A stretch of DNA of 64,000 nt from Nocardia albiluteola (GTDB taxonomy: Bacteria > Actinomycetota > Actinomycetes > Mycobacteriales > Mycobacteriaceae): NCBI RefSeq assembly GCF_018860155.1, contig NZ_JAHKNI010000001.1, positions 261,333-325,332 of the forward strand, read 5' to 3'. The translations under genes were made by a program, and so were the position numbers. Of the stretch, positions 48,753 to 57,966 are shown in pieces. The first letter of the stretch is position 1, and every line of letters starts with the position of its first letter. Below the pieces are notes generated by a model, which was given only the letters and a program-made list of their open reading frames with translations, was not told where the DNA came from and searched no databases.

Positions 48753-49625
48753 ATGATTTTGGTGACGGGTGCCACGGGCACCGTTGGCAGTGAAGTGGTC
48801 CGGCAGCTGGCGCAGCGTGGCGAGAAGGTGCGTGCACTGACCCGGAATCCCGGGGCGGCGAAGCTTCCGGAGGGTGTGGAGGTCGTCCGGGGCGATTATG
48901 CCGAGCCGGAATCGCTGGCCGCGGCCATGTCCGGGGTGGAGGCCGCATTCCTGGTGGGCGTGCTCGATCCGGGGCAGCCGGGCGGGGACCCCGCGCTGGT
49001 CGCCGCGGCGCGGGCGGCGGGAGTGCGGCGGGTGGTGAAGCTCTCCGCGATCGGTACCGGCGATCCGGACCTCGGCGTCTTCGCGACCTGGCACAGCCCC
49101 GGCGAGCAGGCGGTGCGGGATAGCGGGCTGGAGTGGACGATCCTGCGGCCCAGCCAGTTCGCGGCCAACACGCTGGCCTGGGCCGAGGCGGTGCGCGCGG
49201 GCGAGGCGGTGCCCGTCCGGACCGGCACCGGCCGACAGGGCACGATCGATCCTCGCGATATCGCGGAGGTCGCGGTGCGGGCGCTCCTCTCGGACGACCA
49301 CGCGGGCCGGACGTACACGCTGACCGGCCCGGCCGCGCTGTCCGAACCGGAGCAGGCCTTCGTGCTGGCCGCCGTGCTGGAGCGGCCGGTGACGATGCGG
49401 GAGCTGCCGTTGGCCGCGGTGCGCGCGGCGATGCGGGAGCGGGGCATGACAGACGGCTTCATCGACGGGGCGCTCGCGGGCACGGAATTCATTCGCTCCG
49501 GCGGCAACACCACGCTCACCGACGACGTGCGGGAGGTGCTCGGGCGCCCGCCGCGGGCCTACGAGGAGTGGGTGCGCGACCACCGGACGGCCTTCACCGA
49601 TCCGGCCGCCGACGCGCCCGAATGA
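48753..49625 (+). CDS. NmrA-like NAD(P)-binding protein
   Basis: 290 residues from ATG 48753. ILVTGATGTVGSEVVRQLAQ is the dinucleotide site (residues 2-21); RALTRNPGAAKLPEGVEVVR and WTILRPSQFAAN fit the NmrA/SDR-a5 group, such as quinone reductase-like or redox-sensing proteins. The usual Tyr/Lys pair is missing, as is common in this group. It likely senses or reduces with NADPH; the substrate is unknown. Confidence 0.87.
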   Translation: MILVTGATGTVGSEVVRQLAQRGEKVRALTRNPGAAKLPEGVEVVRGDYAEPESLAAAMSGVEAAFLVGVLDPGQPGGDPALVAAARAAGVRRVVKLSAIGTGDPDLGVFATWHSPGEQAVRDSGLEWTILRPSQFAANTLAWAEAVRAGEAVPVRTGTGRQGTIDPRDIAEVAVRALLSDDHAGRTYTLTGPAALSEPEQAFVLAAVLERPVTMRELPLAAVRAAMRERGMTDGFIDGALAGTEFIRSGGNTTLTDDVREVLGRPPRAYEEWVRDHRTAFTDPAADAPE

Positions 49626-49790
49626 CGGCCCCGACGCCGGAAATTTGCCCAATAAGGGCATGACGGCACAAAACGGACTGGACGGGCGTTACGACACGCG
49701 GGCGGCACGCCGTGATTTTCCCGCGTGCAGGCCCCTAACCAGCCAATTCATGGCGCATACCGGACGGAGTGGATACCGTCGGAGATCATG

Positions 49791-50798
49791 ATGCGCTATG
49801 CGATGCCGGCCGAGTCCGCGCCACACGCCCGGACCTGGCTGGCATGGCCGGCGAAGGAGTCCGTGTGGGAGGAACTGCTGCCCCGGGCGCGCGCTGATGT
49901 GACCCGGCTGGCCCGTGCCATTGCCGATCGGGAACCGGTGGCGCTGCTGGCTCGGCGCGAACATATCGACGAGGCGCGCTACGCCGTCGGGAGCGCGGTC
50001 GAGGTGGTCTCCGCGCCGCTGGACGACCTCTGGGTGCGCGACACCGGTCCGGTCTTCGTCGCCGCCCCCGACGGCAGTGTGGCCGGGGTCGACTTCAACT
50101 TCAACGGCTGGGGCCAGAAGGCCGAATGCCACCTGGATGCCAGGGTCGCGCGCAAGGTCCTGGACCACGTGGGTGTCGAGCGGGTGATCGCGCCGATCGT
50201 CGCCGAGGGCGGGGCGCTCGAGGTCGACGGCGAGGGCACCCTGCTGGCCACCGAGAGTTCCCTGGTCAACCCGAATCGCAATCCGGACAGCGATCACGAC
50301 GACATCGAGCGCGCCCTGGCCGAACTGCTGGGGGTGACGAAGGTGGTGTGGCTGCAGGGCGTTTCGGGCCTGGATGTCACCGATTGTCACGTCGACGCGG
50401 TGGCGCGCTTCGCCGAACCCGGTGTGGTGCTGGTGGATCGGCCGGGCGACCCGGATCCGGACGACGCCTTCGCCCGCGCCGCGGCCCGCGCCCAGGACAT
50501 TCTGCGGGAGGCGACCGACGCCCGCGGCCGCCGATTCGACATCGTGGAACTCCCGCAACCGAATCCGGCCGAGATGCCCGGTACCCGCGGTGCGGAATTC
50601 CTCTACACCTATGTGAACTTCTATATCGGCAACGACGCGGTGTACCTGCCCGCCTACGGCGACCGCCGCGGTGACGACCGCGCGGCAGGCATTCTCGCGG
50701 ACGTCTTTCCGGGACGTACGGTGGTGCCGGTCGAGTACAACGCGGTGGCCGAAGGCGGCGGCGGGATCCACAGCTCGACGCAGCAGCAACCGGCGTAA
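49791..50798 (+). CDS. Agmatine deiminase-family protein lacking the catalytic Cys
   Basis: 335 residues from ATG 49791 (GGAG 6 bases before; ATG 49788 is adjacent). The fold is that of peptidyl-arginine/agmatine deiminases: LDDLWVRDTGPVFV, GVDFNFNGWGQKAE, EGGALEVDGEGTLL, and DVTDCHVDAVARF with His and Asp. The C-terminal motif should read GGGGIHC-x-TQQ, with Cys as nucleophile. Here it reads GGGGIHSSTQQQPA: Ser 328 (AGC at 50772-50774) replaces the Cys. If this is not a reading error the enzyme should not hydrolyse agmatine. Confidence 0.85.
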   Translation: MRYAMPAESAPHARTWLAWPAKESVWEELLPRARADVTRLARAIADREPVALLARREHIDEARYAVGSAVEVVSAPLDDLWVRDTGPVFVAAPDGSVAGVDFNFNGWGQKAECHLDARVARKVLDHVGVERVIAPIVAEGGALEVDGEGTLLATESSLVNPNRNPDSDHDDIERALAELLGVTKVVWLQGVSGLDVTDCHVDAVARFAEPGVVLVDRPGDPDPDDAFARAAARAQDILREATDARGRRFDIVELPQPNPAEMPGTRGAEFLYTYVNFYIGNDAVYLPAYGDRRGDDRAAGILADVFPGRTVVPVEYNAVAEGGGGIHSSTQQQPA

Positions 50799-50918
50799 TC
50801 GCGGGCGCCGACAGGGCAGTGTGCCCGGTGGACACCGGGGCATCGACGCCGAACTGAACGCCCGCCCGGCCGTCGTCGCACTGGCCTGAGTCGGACAGCG
50901 CTGACCGATCGGCGTAGC

Positions 50919-51578
50919 TCAGCTCGGGTCTGAGCCACGAATGGCCGCGAACCAGATGCAGACACCCGCGGCGACAGTCACCGCACCGGCGAAGGCGGGG
51001 AAACCGCCGCCCGCTACGTACACCCACAACAGTCCGGCAAACGGTGCGGCGATGGCGAATTGAGCATCCAGCAGTAGGCGGCGAGTGAGGCGAGCCGAGG
51101 CCGCGGCGTGGTCCGGGCCGTCCGGGTCCGGGCGGGTGGGATTGTCGTGCAGGCGCCCGATCGGCTCCTTCGTGCGCACAGCGCCCGACGGGTACAGTCG
51201 GAGCTCACCGAGTTCGACCGTCCCGTTGCCGAATTCGGCGACCGCATCGCACAACGTGACCAGCGCCGGATCGAAATACACCGGCAGCCAGCGGGTTACG
51301 CCGTCCGCGGTGAATTCCAGCCAGGACCGGCTCAGCAGCCGATGCTGCTGCCGCACCCGCCGGCACTGCGCCCGCCCGGCCGCGGGCGTGTGCCAGGGCA
51401 ATACCCCGGACGCCACCGCCAGCCGAAAGGCGCTGCAGCACAGCACGACCACCGCCACCGCCCCCAGCATGCTCAGCTGCTCCAGATCGGCGTACGGCGC
51501 CCAGGCGAGGCAGATCGCCAGGGCGCCGAGCGTCGTCAGCACCGGATAGGCCAGGGGATGGCCCGAGCCGGAAATCAC
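50919..51578 (-). CDS. Hypothetical membrane protein coupled to the ABC operon
   Basis: 219 residues from GTG 51578, overlapping the stop of the binding-protein gene (GTGA). Two helices at the start (YPVLTTLGALAICLAWAPYA, LSMLGAVAVVVLCCSAFRLA), a middle soluble part (RSWLEFTADGVTRWLPVYFD) and two at the end (AIAAPFAGLLWVYVAGGGFP, AGAVTVAAGVCIWFAAI). No family recognised. It is the last gene of the operon that begins at 58943. Confidence 0.7.
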   Translation of the reverse strand: MISGSGHPLAYPVLTTLGALAICLAWAPYADLEQLSMLGAVAVVVLCCSAFRLAVASGVLPWHTPAAGRAQCRRVRQQHRLLSRSWLEFTADGVTRWLPVYFDPALVTLCDAVAEFGNGTVELGELRLYPSGAVRTKEPIGRLHDNPTRPDPDGPDHAAASARLTRRLLLDAQFAIAAPFAGLLWVYVAGGGFPAFAGAVTVAAGVCIWFAAIRGSDPS

Positions 51579-53245
51579 TTCTGGAAGCCGACCTTGGTCC
51601 AGTCCGCGTTGGCCAGGCCGAAGGCGCCGATATTGGCGAGGTTGGCGCGGGTGGCGTAGGTGCCCGAGGCCTGCTGCAGCGGCAGCGAATAGCCCTCCTG
51701 CCAGATCATCTTGTCGCACTCGTTGGCCAGCTCGCTGGCCTTGGCCGGCTCGAGTTCGGAGATGGTCTTCTCGATCAGATCGTTCAGCTGGGTCGAGCCG
51801 ATGCGGGCCTTGTTGCCCTGCAGATTGTTCGGGTCGTAGGCGTATATCTGCGGCAGCGCGGTGAGCGGCAGGGGGCTACCGCCCCAGGTGAACTGCGCGA
51901 GATCGAAATTGCCCGGATCGATGACGTTCGTGAACAGCCCGTTGCCGGGGACCGTCTGGATGTCCACCTTGACCCCGACCTTGGCCAGATCCTGCTGGAC
52001 GATTTTGGCGGTGTCGACCCACTCCTTCTGATCGAACATCACATCGCGCAATTCCAGCTTCTTGCCGTCCTTTTCCCGGACATTGCCGTTCAGCTTCCAG
52101 CCCAGATCGTCCAGATCCTTTGCCGCCGCGGTCGGATCGAACGCGGCGGGCGCGGAGTTGTCCTGATAGCCCTTCTGGCCCATCACGAAGACGTGGTTGT
52201 TCAGCGGCTTCGGATTGTCGACGATGCCGGTCTGCGCCTGCGTCACGATCGCCTGCCGGTCGATCGCCTTCGAAATCGCAATCCGCAGTTTGGAATCGGC
52301 GAGCAGCGCGCCGGGCGCGCCGTTGAACGTGATGTGGCTCCAGCTCGGCTCCGGCGAGCGCCGCACGACAATGCCCGGTGTGCCCTTGGCCGCCACCACA
52401 TTCGCCAGCCCCGACACATAGGTGTAGTCGATCTCGTTGTTCTGCACCGCGCCCAGGACCGCGCTCTGATCGAGCCTGGTGAAGGTGATCGTGCTGAGCT
52501 TGGGAGTCGCGCCCCACCACTTGGGATTGCGGCCCAGCACGACTCGGTCCTGGGTCTTGTCGATGTTCGTGATGACGAACGGGCCCGAGCTCACCTTCAG
52601 GTCGTTGCGGTCGACATCGTTGAAGGCCTGCGGGGATTCGGTGACCGACTTGGGGTACAGCGGGCCGAACATGCCCTGCCACTCGGCGTACGGCTTGTTG
52701 AACGTGACGACCGCCTGCCGGTCGTCGGCGCCGCGCTCCACCTTGGCCACGCGCTCGAAGCCCTGGGTCGAGCTGACCTGGAATCCCTGTCCGGCGCTGC
52801 CCAGCGCGTGCGCCTCGGACTGCAGATCCGCCCAGGTGATGGGCGTGCCGTCCGACCACACGGCCTTCGGGTTGATGGTGTAGGTGACCTGCTGCGGATT
52901 GGTGTTGGTGAGCTTGACGTCGGTGAAATAGTCGTGGTTGACCGACAACTCACCGGCCGCGTTGCTGACGAACGGCTCCGGCATGAGCGGATCGACGATG
53001 GAGGCCACGTCGGCGTCGCCGCCGTCGATGTGCAGGTTGTTGAAGGTGGCCGGGAACGAGCTGATCGCCAGGCGCAGGTTGCCGCCGTCGCGCAGGGTGC
53101 CCGGATCCTGCCGGTTGATGTCGTTCGTCGTCCCCACGTTGACGTTGGCGACCTGATTGCCGCCGCCGGAACTGCATCCCGACACGATCAATCCGAGCGC
53201 GACCGCGGGGATCGCGAGCGGGACAACTTTCGAACGAATCCGCAT
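51575..53245 (-). CDS. Peptide/nickel-type ABC transporter binding lipoprotein (1)
   Basis: 556 residues from ATG 53245 (GGAAGG upstream). Lipobox LIVSGCSSGG. SBP family 5 features: TYTINPKAVWSDGTPITW, VLGRNPKWWGATPKL, SWSHITFNGAPGALLADSKL, AISKAIDRQ. It is closely related to the binding protein encoded just upstream, pointing to a tandem duplication. The frame is open further up to GTG 53356, where a MIRU-like cassette lies; translation from there would add 37 odd residues before the signal peptide. Confidence 0.9.
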   Translation of the reverse strand: MRIRSKVVPLAIPAVALGLIVSGCSSGGGNQVANVNVGTTNDINRQDPGTLRDGGNLRLAISSFPATFNNLHIDGGDADVASIVDPLMPEPFVSNAAGELSVNHDYFTDVKLTNTNPQQVTYTINPKAVWSDGTPITWADLQSEAHALGSAGQGFQVSSTQGFERVAKVERGADDRQAVVTFNKPYAEWQGMFGPLYPKSVTESPQAFNDVDRNDLKVSSGPFVITNIDKTQDRVVLGRNPKWWGATPKLSTITFTRLDQSAVLGAVQNNEIDYTYVSGLANVVAAKGTPGIVVRRSPEPSWSHITFNGAPGALLADSKLRIAISKAIDRQAIVTQAQTGIVDNPKPLNNHVFVMGQKGYQDNSAPAAFDPTAAAKDLDDLGWKLNGNVREKDGKKLELRDVMFDQKEWVDTAKIVQQDLAKVGVKVDIQTVPGNGLFTNVIDPGNFDLAQFTWGGSPLPLTALPQIYAYDPNNLQGNKARIGSTQLNDLIEKTISELEPAKASELANECDKMIWQEGYSLPLQQASGTYATRANLANIGAFGLANADWTKVGFQK

Positions 53246-53274
53246 GGATCGATCCTTCCGTCGGGACAAACTCA

Positions 53275-53356
53275 CGACTGCACCTCGCTGGCGCTCGGCT
53301 CCGTCGTGCGTCTGGCACGCTGGCTTCATTGGTTCACTCCGCTCCGCTCCGCTCAC
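53275..53356 (-). repeat. Divergent MIRU-like cassette between the two binding-protein genes
   Basis: Its GTG at 53356 overlaps the TGA of the upstream gene (GTGA), it reads VSGAERSEP ... GAERQRGAV, and the next GTGA lies 81 bases on, at 53275. GGAGCCGAGCGCCAGCGAGG matches the 3' part of the 77-bp units at 16694 and 57886. Because 81 is a multiple of three, its frame runs on into the second binding-protein gene. Confidence 0.65.
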
Positions 53357-55032
53357 TGAACGAAGCCGATTCTGGTGTAGTCGTACGAGGCCAGTCCGGG
53401 GGCCCCGATATTGGCGAGGGTGGCGCGCGTTCCCCAGTTGCCCGGATCCTGGGTGAGCGGCAGCGAGTGGCCCTCGGCGAAGATCTGGGCGTCGACCTGG
53501 TTGGCCAGCGCAATGGCCTTGGCGGGGTCGAGTTCGGTGAGTGTCTTATCGATCAGGTCGTTCAGCTGGGGCGAGCCGATGCGGCCGTAGTTGCCCTGCA
53601 GATTGTTGGGGTAGAAGCCGAACTGCTGCGGAATGCTGTTGTACACGAACGCATCACCGCTGAGCACATACTGCGAGGCGTCGAAGTCGCCCGGAATGAT
53701 CACGTCGGTGAAGTAGTTCTGGCCGGGCCTGGTGTCGAGGGTGAGTTTGGCGCCGACCTTGGCCAGATCCTGCTGGATCATCTTCGCGACCTGCACCCAG
53801 AGCGGATCGTTGTACATGACGTCCCGGATGATCAGCTGCCTGCCGTCCTTCACGCGCACGTCGCCCTGCAGCTTCCAGCCCAGCGCGTCGAGCTGCCGCG
53901 CCGCGGCGGCCGGGTCGTAGGCGACCGGCGCCGAATTGTCCTGGTAGCCCTGCTGTCCCTCGACGAAGATGTGATTGTTGAGCACCCGTGGATGGTCGGT
54001 GAGACCGTTGAGCGTGACGTTCGCGATGGTCTGCCGGTCTATCGCCTTCGAGATGGCCACGCGCAGTGCGGGATCGGCCAGGATCGAGCCGGGCGCGCCG
54101 TTGAACGTGATCCAGCGCCACAGATTAGCCGGGGCGTGCCGGATGCTGACGCCCGGCGTGGCCCGGACCAGCCGGATGCCGTTGAGGTTCGCCAGGCGCG
54201 CCACGTCCAGCTCGTTGTTCTGCAGGGCCGCGGCCCAGGTGGACTGGTCCAGCACGCTGTAGGTGACTGTCCCGAGCTTCGGCGCCGCACCCCACCATTT
54301 CGGATTGCGGGCCAGCACGATTCGGCCCTGGGTGCGATCGGTGGACTGCACGACGTAGGGTCCCGCGGTCGCCGAGATGTGGTCCACCAGGCTGTGGTTG
54401 AACGCATCGGGCGCGCTCGTCACCGACTTCGGGAACAGGATGGAGTTGCCCGCGAACTGCCCGCGCCAGTCGGCGTACGGCGTGCTGAAGGTGAAGACGG
54501 CCTGCCGGTCGTCGACGCCGCGCTCGACCTTCGCCACCCGGTCGAAGCCGTTGGTGATGGCGATCAGGTACCGCTTGTCCCGGCCGTTGAGGGCCTGCCA
54601 GGTGGCGGCGAGATCCTCCCAGGTGATCGGGGTGCCGTCGGACCAGACCGCCTTGGGGTTGATCGTGTAGACGACCTGCTGCGGGTTCGTGGAGGTCAGC
54701 TTGATGTCGGTGAAATAGTCCGTGTCGATGGTGAGCTGGCCGGCGGCGTCGGCCCGGTACGCCCGCGGCATCATCCAGCGCACGAGATCCGCTACCTCGC
54801 CGTCGTTTCCGTCGGCGGACTGCACATTCCAGTTCGACGGGAAGGCGGTGATGGCCAGGCGCAGGTTGCCGCCCTCGCGGACCTGTTCGGGCGGTCGGGG
54901 ATTGATGTCGTTCGTGGTGCCGATCGCCGTCGATCCGGTCGGGGTGTTGCCCCCGGAGGAACATGCCGCCGAGGAGAACGCCGTGGAAACCGCCGCCGCC
55001 GCAACGGCCTTGGCGAATGTGCGTCTCTTCAC
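53353..55032 (-). CDS. Peptide/nickel-type ABC transporter binding lipoprotein (2)
   Basis: 559 residues from GTG 55032 (AGGAGC upstream). The N-terminus VKRRTFAKAVAAAAVSTAF has a Tat-like RRxFxK motif ahead of a lipobox-like SSAAC. The body is SBP family 5: YTINPKAVWSDGTPITWEDL, VLARNPKWWGAAPKL, NNHIFVEGQQGYQDNSAP. It has the same layout as the next gene. The pair probably serves one permease and may differ in substrate. Confidence 0.9.
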   Translation of the reverse strand: MKRRTFAKAVAAAAVSTAFSSAACSSGGNTPTGSTAIGTTNDINPRPPEQVREGGNLRLAITAFPSNWNVQSADGNDGEVADLVRWMMPRAYRADAAGQLTIDTDYFTDIKLTSTNPQQVVYTINPKAVWSDGTPITWEDLAATWQALNGRDKRYLIAITNGFDRVAKVERGVDDRQAVFTFSTPYADWRGQFAGNSILFPKSVTSAPDAFNHSLVDHISATAGPYVVQSTDRTQGRIVLARNPKWWGAAPKLGTVTYSVLDQSTWAAALQNNELDVARLANLNGIRLVRATPGVSIRHAPANLWRWITFNGAPGSILADPALRVAISKAIDRQTIANVTLNGLTDHPRVLNNHIFVEGQQGYQDNSAPVAYDPAAAARQLDALGWKLQGDVRVKDGRQLIIRDVMYNDPLWVQVAKMIQQDLAKVGAKLTLDTRPGQNYFTDVIIPGDFDASQYVLSGDAFVYNSIPQQFGFYPNNLQGNYGRIGSPQLNDLIDKTLTELDPAKAIALANQVDAQIFAEGHSLPLTQDPGNWGTRATLANIGAPGLASYDYTRIGFVQ

Positions 55033-55055
55033 GGTTGCTCCTACCTCGGGACGGG

Positions 55056-56945
55056 TCAATTCATGCCGACGACGGGCACGGGGATGGCGTCGATGAGGGC
55101 GCGAGTGTATTCGTGCTCCGGGTCGTTCAGGATCCGTTCGGCCGGACCGGATTCGACGATCTTGCCCCGGTACATCACCGCGATGTCGTGCGCGAGGTTG
55201 CGGACCACCGAAAGATCGTGGGAGACGAACAGATACGACAGCCCGCGCTCGGTCTGCAGGTCCCGCAACAGGTTCAGCACCCCGGCCTGAATGGAGACAT
55301 CCAGCGAGGAGACCGGTTCGTCGAGCACCAGGATCTCCGGATCCAGCGCCAGGGCCCGGGCGATATTGATGCGCTGCTTCTGCCCGCCGGAGAAGTCGGC
55401 GGGATAGCGGTCGACGTGCTCGGGCCGAAGGCCCACCTGCCGCAGCAGTTCCGGTACCCGCGTGCGGATCTGCTCGCGGGAGCGCCCCGCGATGCGCAGC
55501 GGCTCGGCCAGCGCGTCGAAGATCGGCATCCGCGGATCCAGCGAGGCGGACGGGTCCTGGAAGACGATCTGCATCTTCGCGCGGATCTCGCGGCGGCGGG
55601 CCTTGGTGAGGGTGGCGACGTCGCTGCCGAGCACCTCGATGCTGCCCGCCTCCGGCCGCGCCAGGTCCAGGATCTGGGTGAGCGTCGTGGATTTGCCCGA
55701 TCCGGACTCGCCGACCAGTGCCAGGGTGCGCCCCGCGCGCACCTGGAAGCTGATCCCGTCCACCGCGCGCACCTCACCGGTGCGGCGGCGGAACACCACG
55801 CCGCGGGTGATCGGGAACACCTTCGTCAGGTCCGAAACCCGCAGTACCACATGGTCGTCCGTGGCGGCCTCGCGCTCGGGCTCGGTGATCTCGCGCTGGT
55901 AGGCGGAGAACAGGTCGACGGTGCCGACCTCTGCGGTGCGGATGCAGGCGGCCCGATGACCGGGGTCGATGTCCTGCAGCGGCGGTTCCGCGGCGCGGCA
56001 TTCGTCGATGGCGACCGGGCAGCGCACCGCGAAGGGGCAGCCGGGCGGCAGCGCATGCATGGCAGGTGGGGATCCGACGATGGGAATCAGCGGCGCGCGC
56101 GGCGGGCCGTCCATGCGCGGGATCGACCCGAGCAGCCCGACCGTGTACGGCATCCGGGGCGACCGGAAAAGTTCTGCGGTGCCGGCCGTTTCGACGATCT
56201 TCCCGGCATACATGACCGCGACCCGGTCGGCGACGGTGGCGGCGATCCCCATGTCGTGGGTGATCATGATGACGCCCGCGCCGGTGATGTCGCGGGCCTT
56301 GCGCAGCAGGTTCAGGACCTGCTTCTGCACCGTCACGTCGAGCGCGGTGGTCGGCTCGTCGCAGATGATCAGCTCCGGATCGTTGGCGATCGCCATGGCG
56401 ATGACCACGCGCTGGCGCATGCCGCCGGAGAACTCGTGCGGGAACGCCCGCGCCCGCACCTCCGGCTCGGGAATGTCGACCAGATCCAGCAGCTCCACCG
56501 CGCGCTGGGCCGCCTCCTTCTCGCTCATCTTCCCGTGCGCGAGCAGGGCCTCGGCGATCTGATCGCCGATTCGGTACACCGGGGTGAGCGCCGAGAGCGG
56601 ATCCTGGAACACCATGGAGATCCGGCTGCCCCGCAGCGTCGAGAGCTGCCGGTCGTCCATGCCCAGCAATTCCTTGCCGCGCAACCGGATCGAGCCGCGC
56701 ACCCGCGCCTGATCGGGGAGCAGGCCGATCACCGCCAGCGACGAGACCGACTTGCCCGAACCCGATTCGCCGACGATCGCGAGCACCTCGCCGTCGGAGA
56801 CGGAGTAGTCGACCCCGCGCACCGCATCGATGCGGCCCTCCTCGCCCGGGAACGACACGTGCAGGTCCGACACCTCCAGCAGGGGCGCGGTCGTGACCTG
56901 CCGAGCGCCCTCGTTCAGGGTCTCGATGACCGTCGGGTCCGTCAT
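55056..56945 (-). CDS. ABC transporter ATPase with two nucleotide-binding domains (DppD-DppF fusion)
   Basis: 629 residues from ATG 56945. Both halves are complete: Walker A GESGSGKS twice (about residues 58 and 390), signature FSGGMRQR and FSGGQKQR, Walker [13 protein letters not shown] and [12 protein letters not shown]. Between them lie the oligopeptide ATPase C-terminal Cys motif ([15 protein letters not shown]) and a linker. One protein thus drives the permease pair. The start overlaps the upstream permease stop (ATGA). Confidence 0.94.
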   Translation of the reverse strand: MTDPTVIETLNEGARQVTTAPLLEVSDLHVSFPGEEGRIDAVRGVDYSVSDGEVLAIVGESGSGKSVSSLAVIGLLPDQARVRGSIRLRGKELLGMDDRQLSTLRGSRISMVFQDPLSALTPVYRIGDQIAEALLAHGKMSEKEAAQRAVELLDLVDIPEPEVRARAFPHEFSGGMRQRVVIAMAIANDPELIICDEPTTALDVTVQKQVLNLLRKARDITGAGVIMITHDMGIAATVADRVAVMYAGKIVETAGTAELFRSPRMPYTVGLLGSIPRMDGPPRAPLIPIVGSPPAMHALPPGCPFAVRCPVAIDECRAAEPPLQDIDPGHRAACIRTAEVGTVDLFSAYQREITEPEREAATDDHVVLRVSDLTKVFPITRGVVFRRRTGEVRAVDGISFQVRAGRTLALVGESGSGKSTTLTQILDLARPEAGSIEVLGSDVATLTKARRREIRAKMQIVFQDPSASLDPRMPIFDALAEPLRIAGRSREQIRTRVPELLRQVGLRPEHVDRYPADFSGGQKQRINIARALALDPEILVLDEPVSSLDVSIQAGVLNLLRDLQTERGLSYLFVSHDLSVVRNLAHDIAVMYRGKIVESGPAERILNDPEHEYTRALIDAIPVPVVGMN

Positions 56946-57889
56946 GACGCCTTTACCTTCTGCTTGCTCGGCTTGTCCGCCTTGCGCCGTGCCCGGGCGC
57001 GCGCGGAACTCGGATCGAATGCGTCGCGCAGGCCGTCGCCGACCAGGTTGGCGCACAACACGATCGCGACCAGGAAGCCGCCCGGGAACAGGAACAACCA
57101 CGGAAAGGTCAGCGACGAGCCGGGATTCGCCGCGATCAGCGTGCCCAGCGACACGTCCGGCGGCTGTACACCGAATCCCAGGTAACTCAGCCCGGTTTCG
57201 GACAACACCGCGCCGCCCAGGGCCAGGGTGGTGTCGATGATGAGGAACGAGGCCACGTTCGGCACGATGTGGCTGACGATCACCGAGCGCGTCGAGGCGC
57301 CCATATACCGTGCGGCCCGGACGAATTCGCGATCGCGCAGGCTCAGCGTCAGGCCGCGGACGATGCGGGCGCTGATCATCCAGCCGAACGCCGCCAGCAG
57401 CAGGATCAGCAGCGGAATCGAGCTGCTGCCCTTGGTGCGCGGGGAGAAGATCGCGATGATGATGAAGCTCGGCACCACCAGCAGCAGGTCGACCAGCCAC
57501 ATGATTGCCCGGTCGGTCCAGCCGCCGAGCAGTCCGGCCACCGATCCGGCGCTCACCGCGACGATCGAGCCGAGGATGGCCACGCAGAAGCCGATGATCA
57601 GCGACTTCTGCAGGCCGTGCAGCGTCTGCGCGAGGACGTCCTCGCCGTTGCCGTCGGTACCGAAGGGGTGCGTCGGGTTCGGCGCCTGGTACAGGGCCGA
57701 GTAGTCCATGTGCTTGTAGTCGAAGGGCAGGATCGGGGGCAGCGCGAAGGCCGCGATCACGATCAGCAGCAGCACGATCGCGCCCGCGATCGCCGGCTTG
57801 TTGCGCAGAAACCTGCGCCACACCAGTTTCCAGCGTCCCGCCGCGGCCGGCTCGGGCGCGCCGCCCGCCAGCAGCTCCACGTCTGTCAC
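56942..57889 (-). CDS. ABC transporter permease, DppC type
   Basis: 315 residues from GTG 57889. About six helices; after the first helix comes the N-terminal DppC pattern [20 protein letters not shown]. The EAA loop is [21 protein letters not shown]. It belongs to the peptide/nickel transporter operon. Its GTG overlaps the stop of a 26-codon mini-ORF inserted between the two permease genes. Confidence 0.93.
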   Translation of the reverse strand: MTDVELLAGGAPEPAAAGRWKLVWRRFLRNKPAIAGAIVLLLIVIAAFALPPILPFDYKHMDYSALYQAPNPTHPFGTDGNGEDVLAQTLHGLQKSLIIGFCVAILGSIVAVSAGSVAGLLGGWTDRAIMWLVDLLLVVPSFIIIAIFSPRTKGSSSIPLLILLLAAFGWMISARIVRGLTLSLRDREFVRAARYMGASTRSVIVSHIVPNVASFLIIDTTLALGGAVLSETGLSYLGFGVQPPDVSLGTLIAANPGSSLTFPWLFLFPGGFLVAIVLCANLVGDGLRDAFDPSSARARARRKADKPSKQKVKAS

Positions 57890-57966
57890 AGCTCCACCTC
57901 GCTAGCGCTCGGCTCCGCTGTGCCAGAGGCGGCTGTGCTCGTGGTTCCCTCGCTGCGCTCCGTCAC
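57886..57966 (-). CDS. 26-codon MIRU-like mini-ORF between two permease genes
   Basis: GTG 57966 overlaps the TGA of the upstream permease, and its own TGA (57886-57888) overlaps the GTG of the downstream permease, both through GTGA. The peptide reads [20 protein letters not shown] then ASEVEL. The added length is exactly 77 bases, the same as the units at 16694-16924, whose peptide differs only in the middle. The peptide itself may have no role; the overlaps keep the ribosome path unbroken. Confidence 0.85.
   Translation of the reverse strand: MTERSEGTTSTAASGTAEPSASEVEL

Noticed and set aside
46431..49661. A 1076-residue minus-strand ORF
   Set aside because: It crosses several well-supported genes in antisense or another frame and has no domain.
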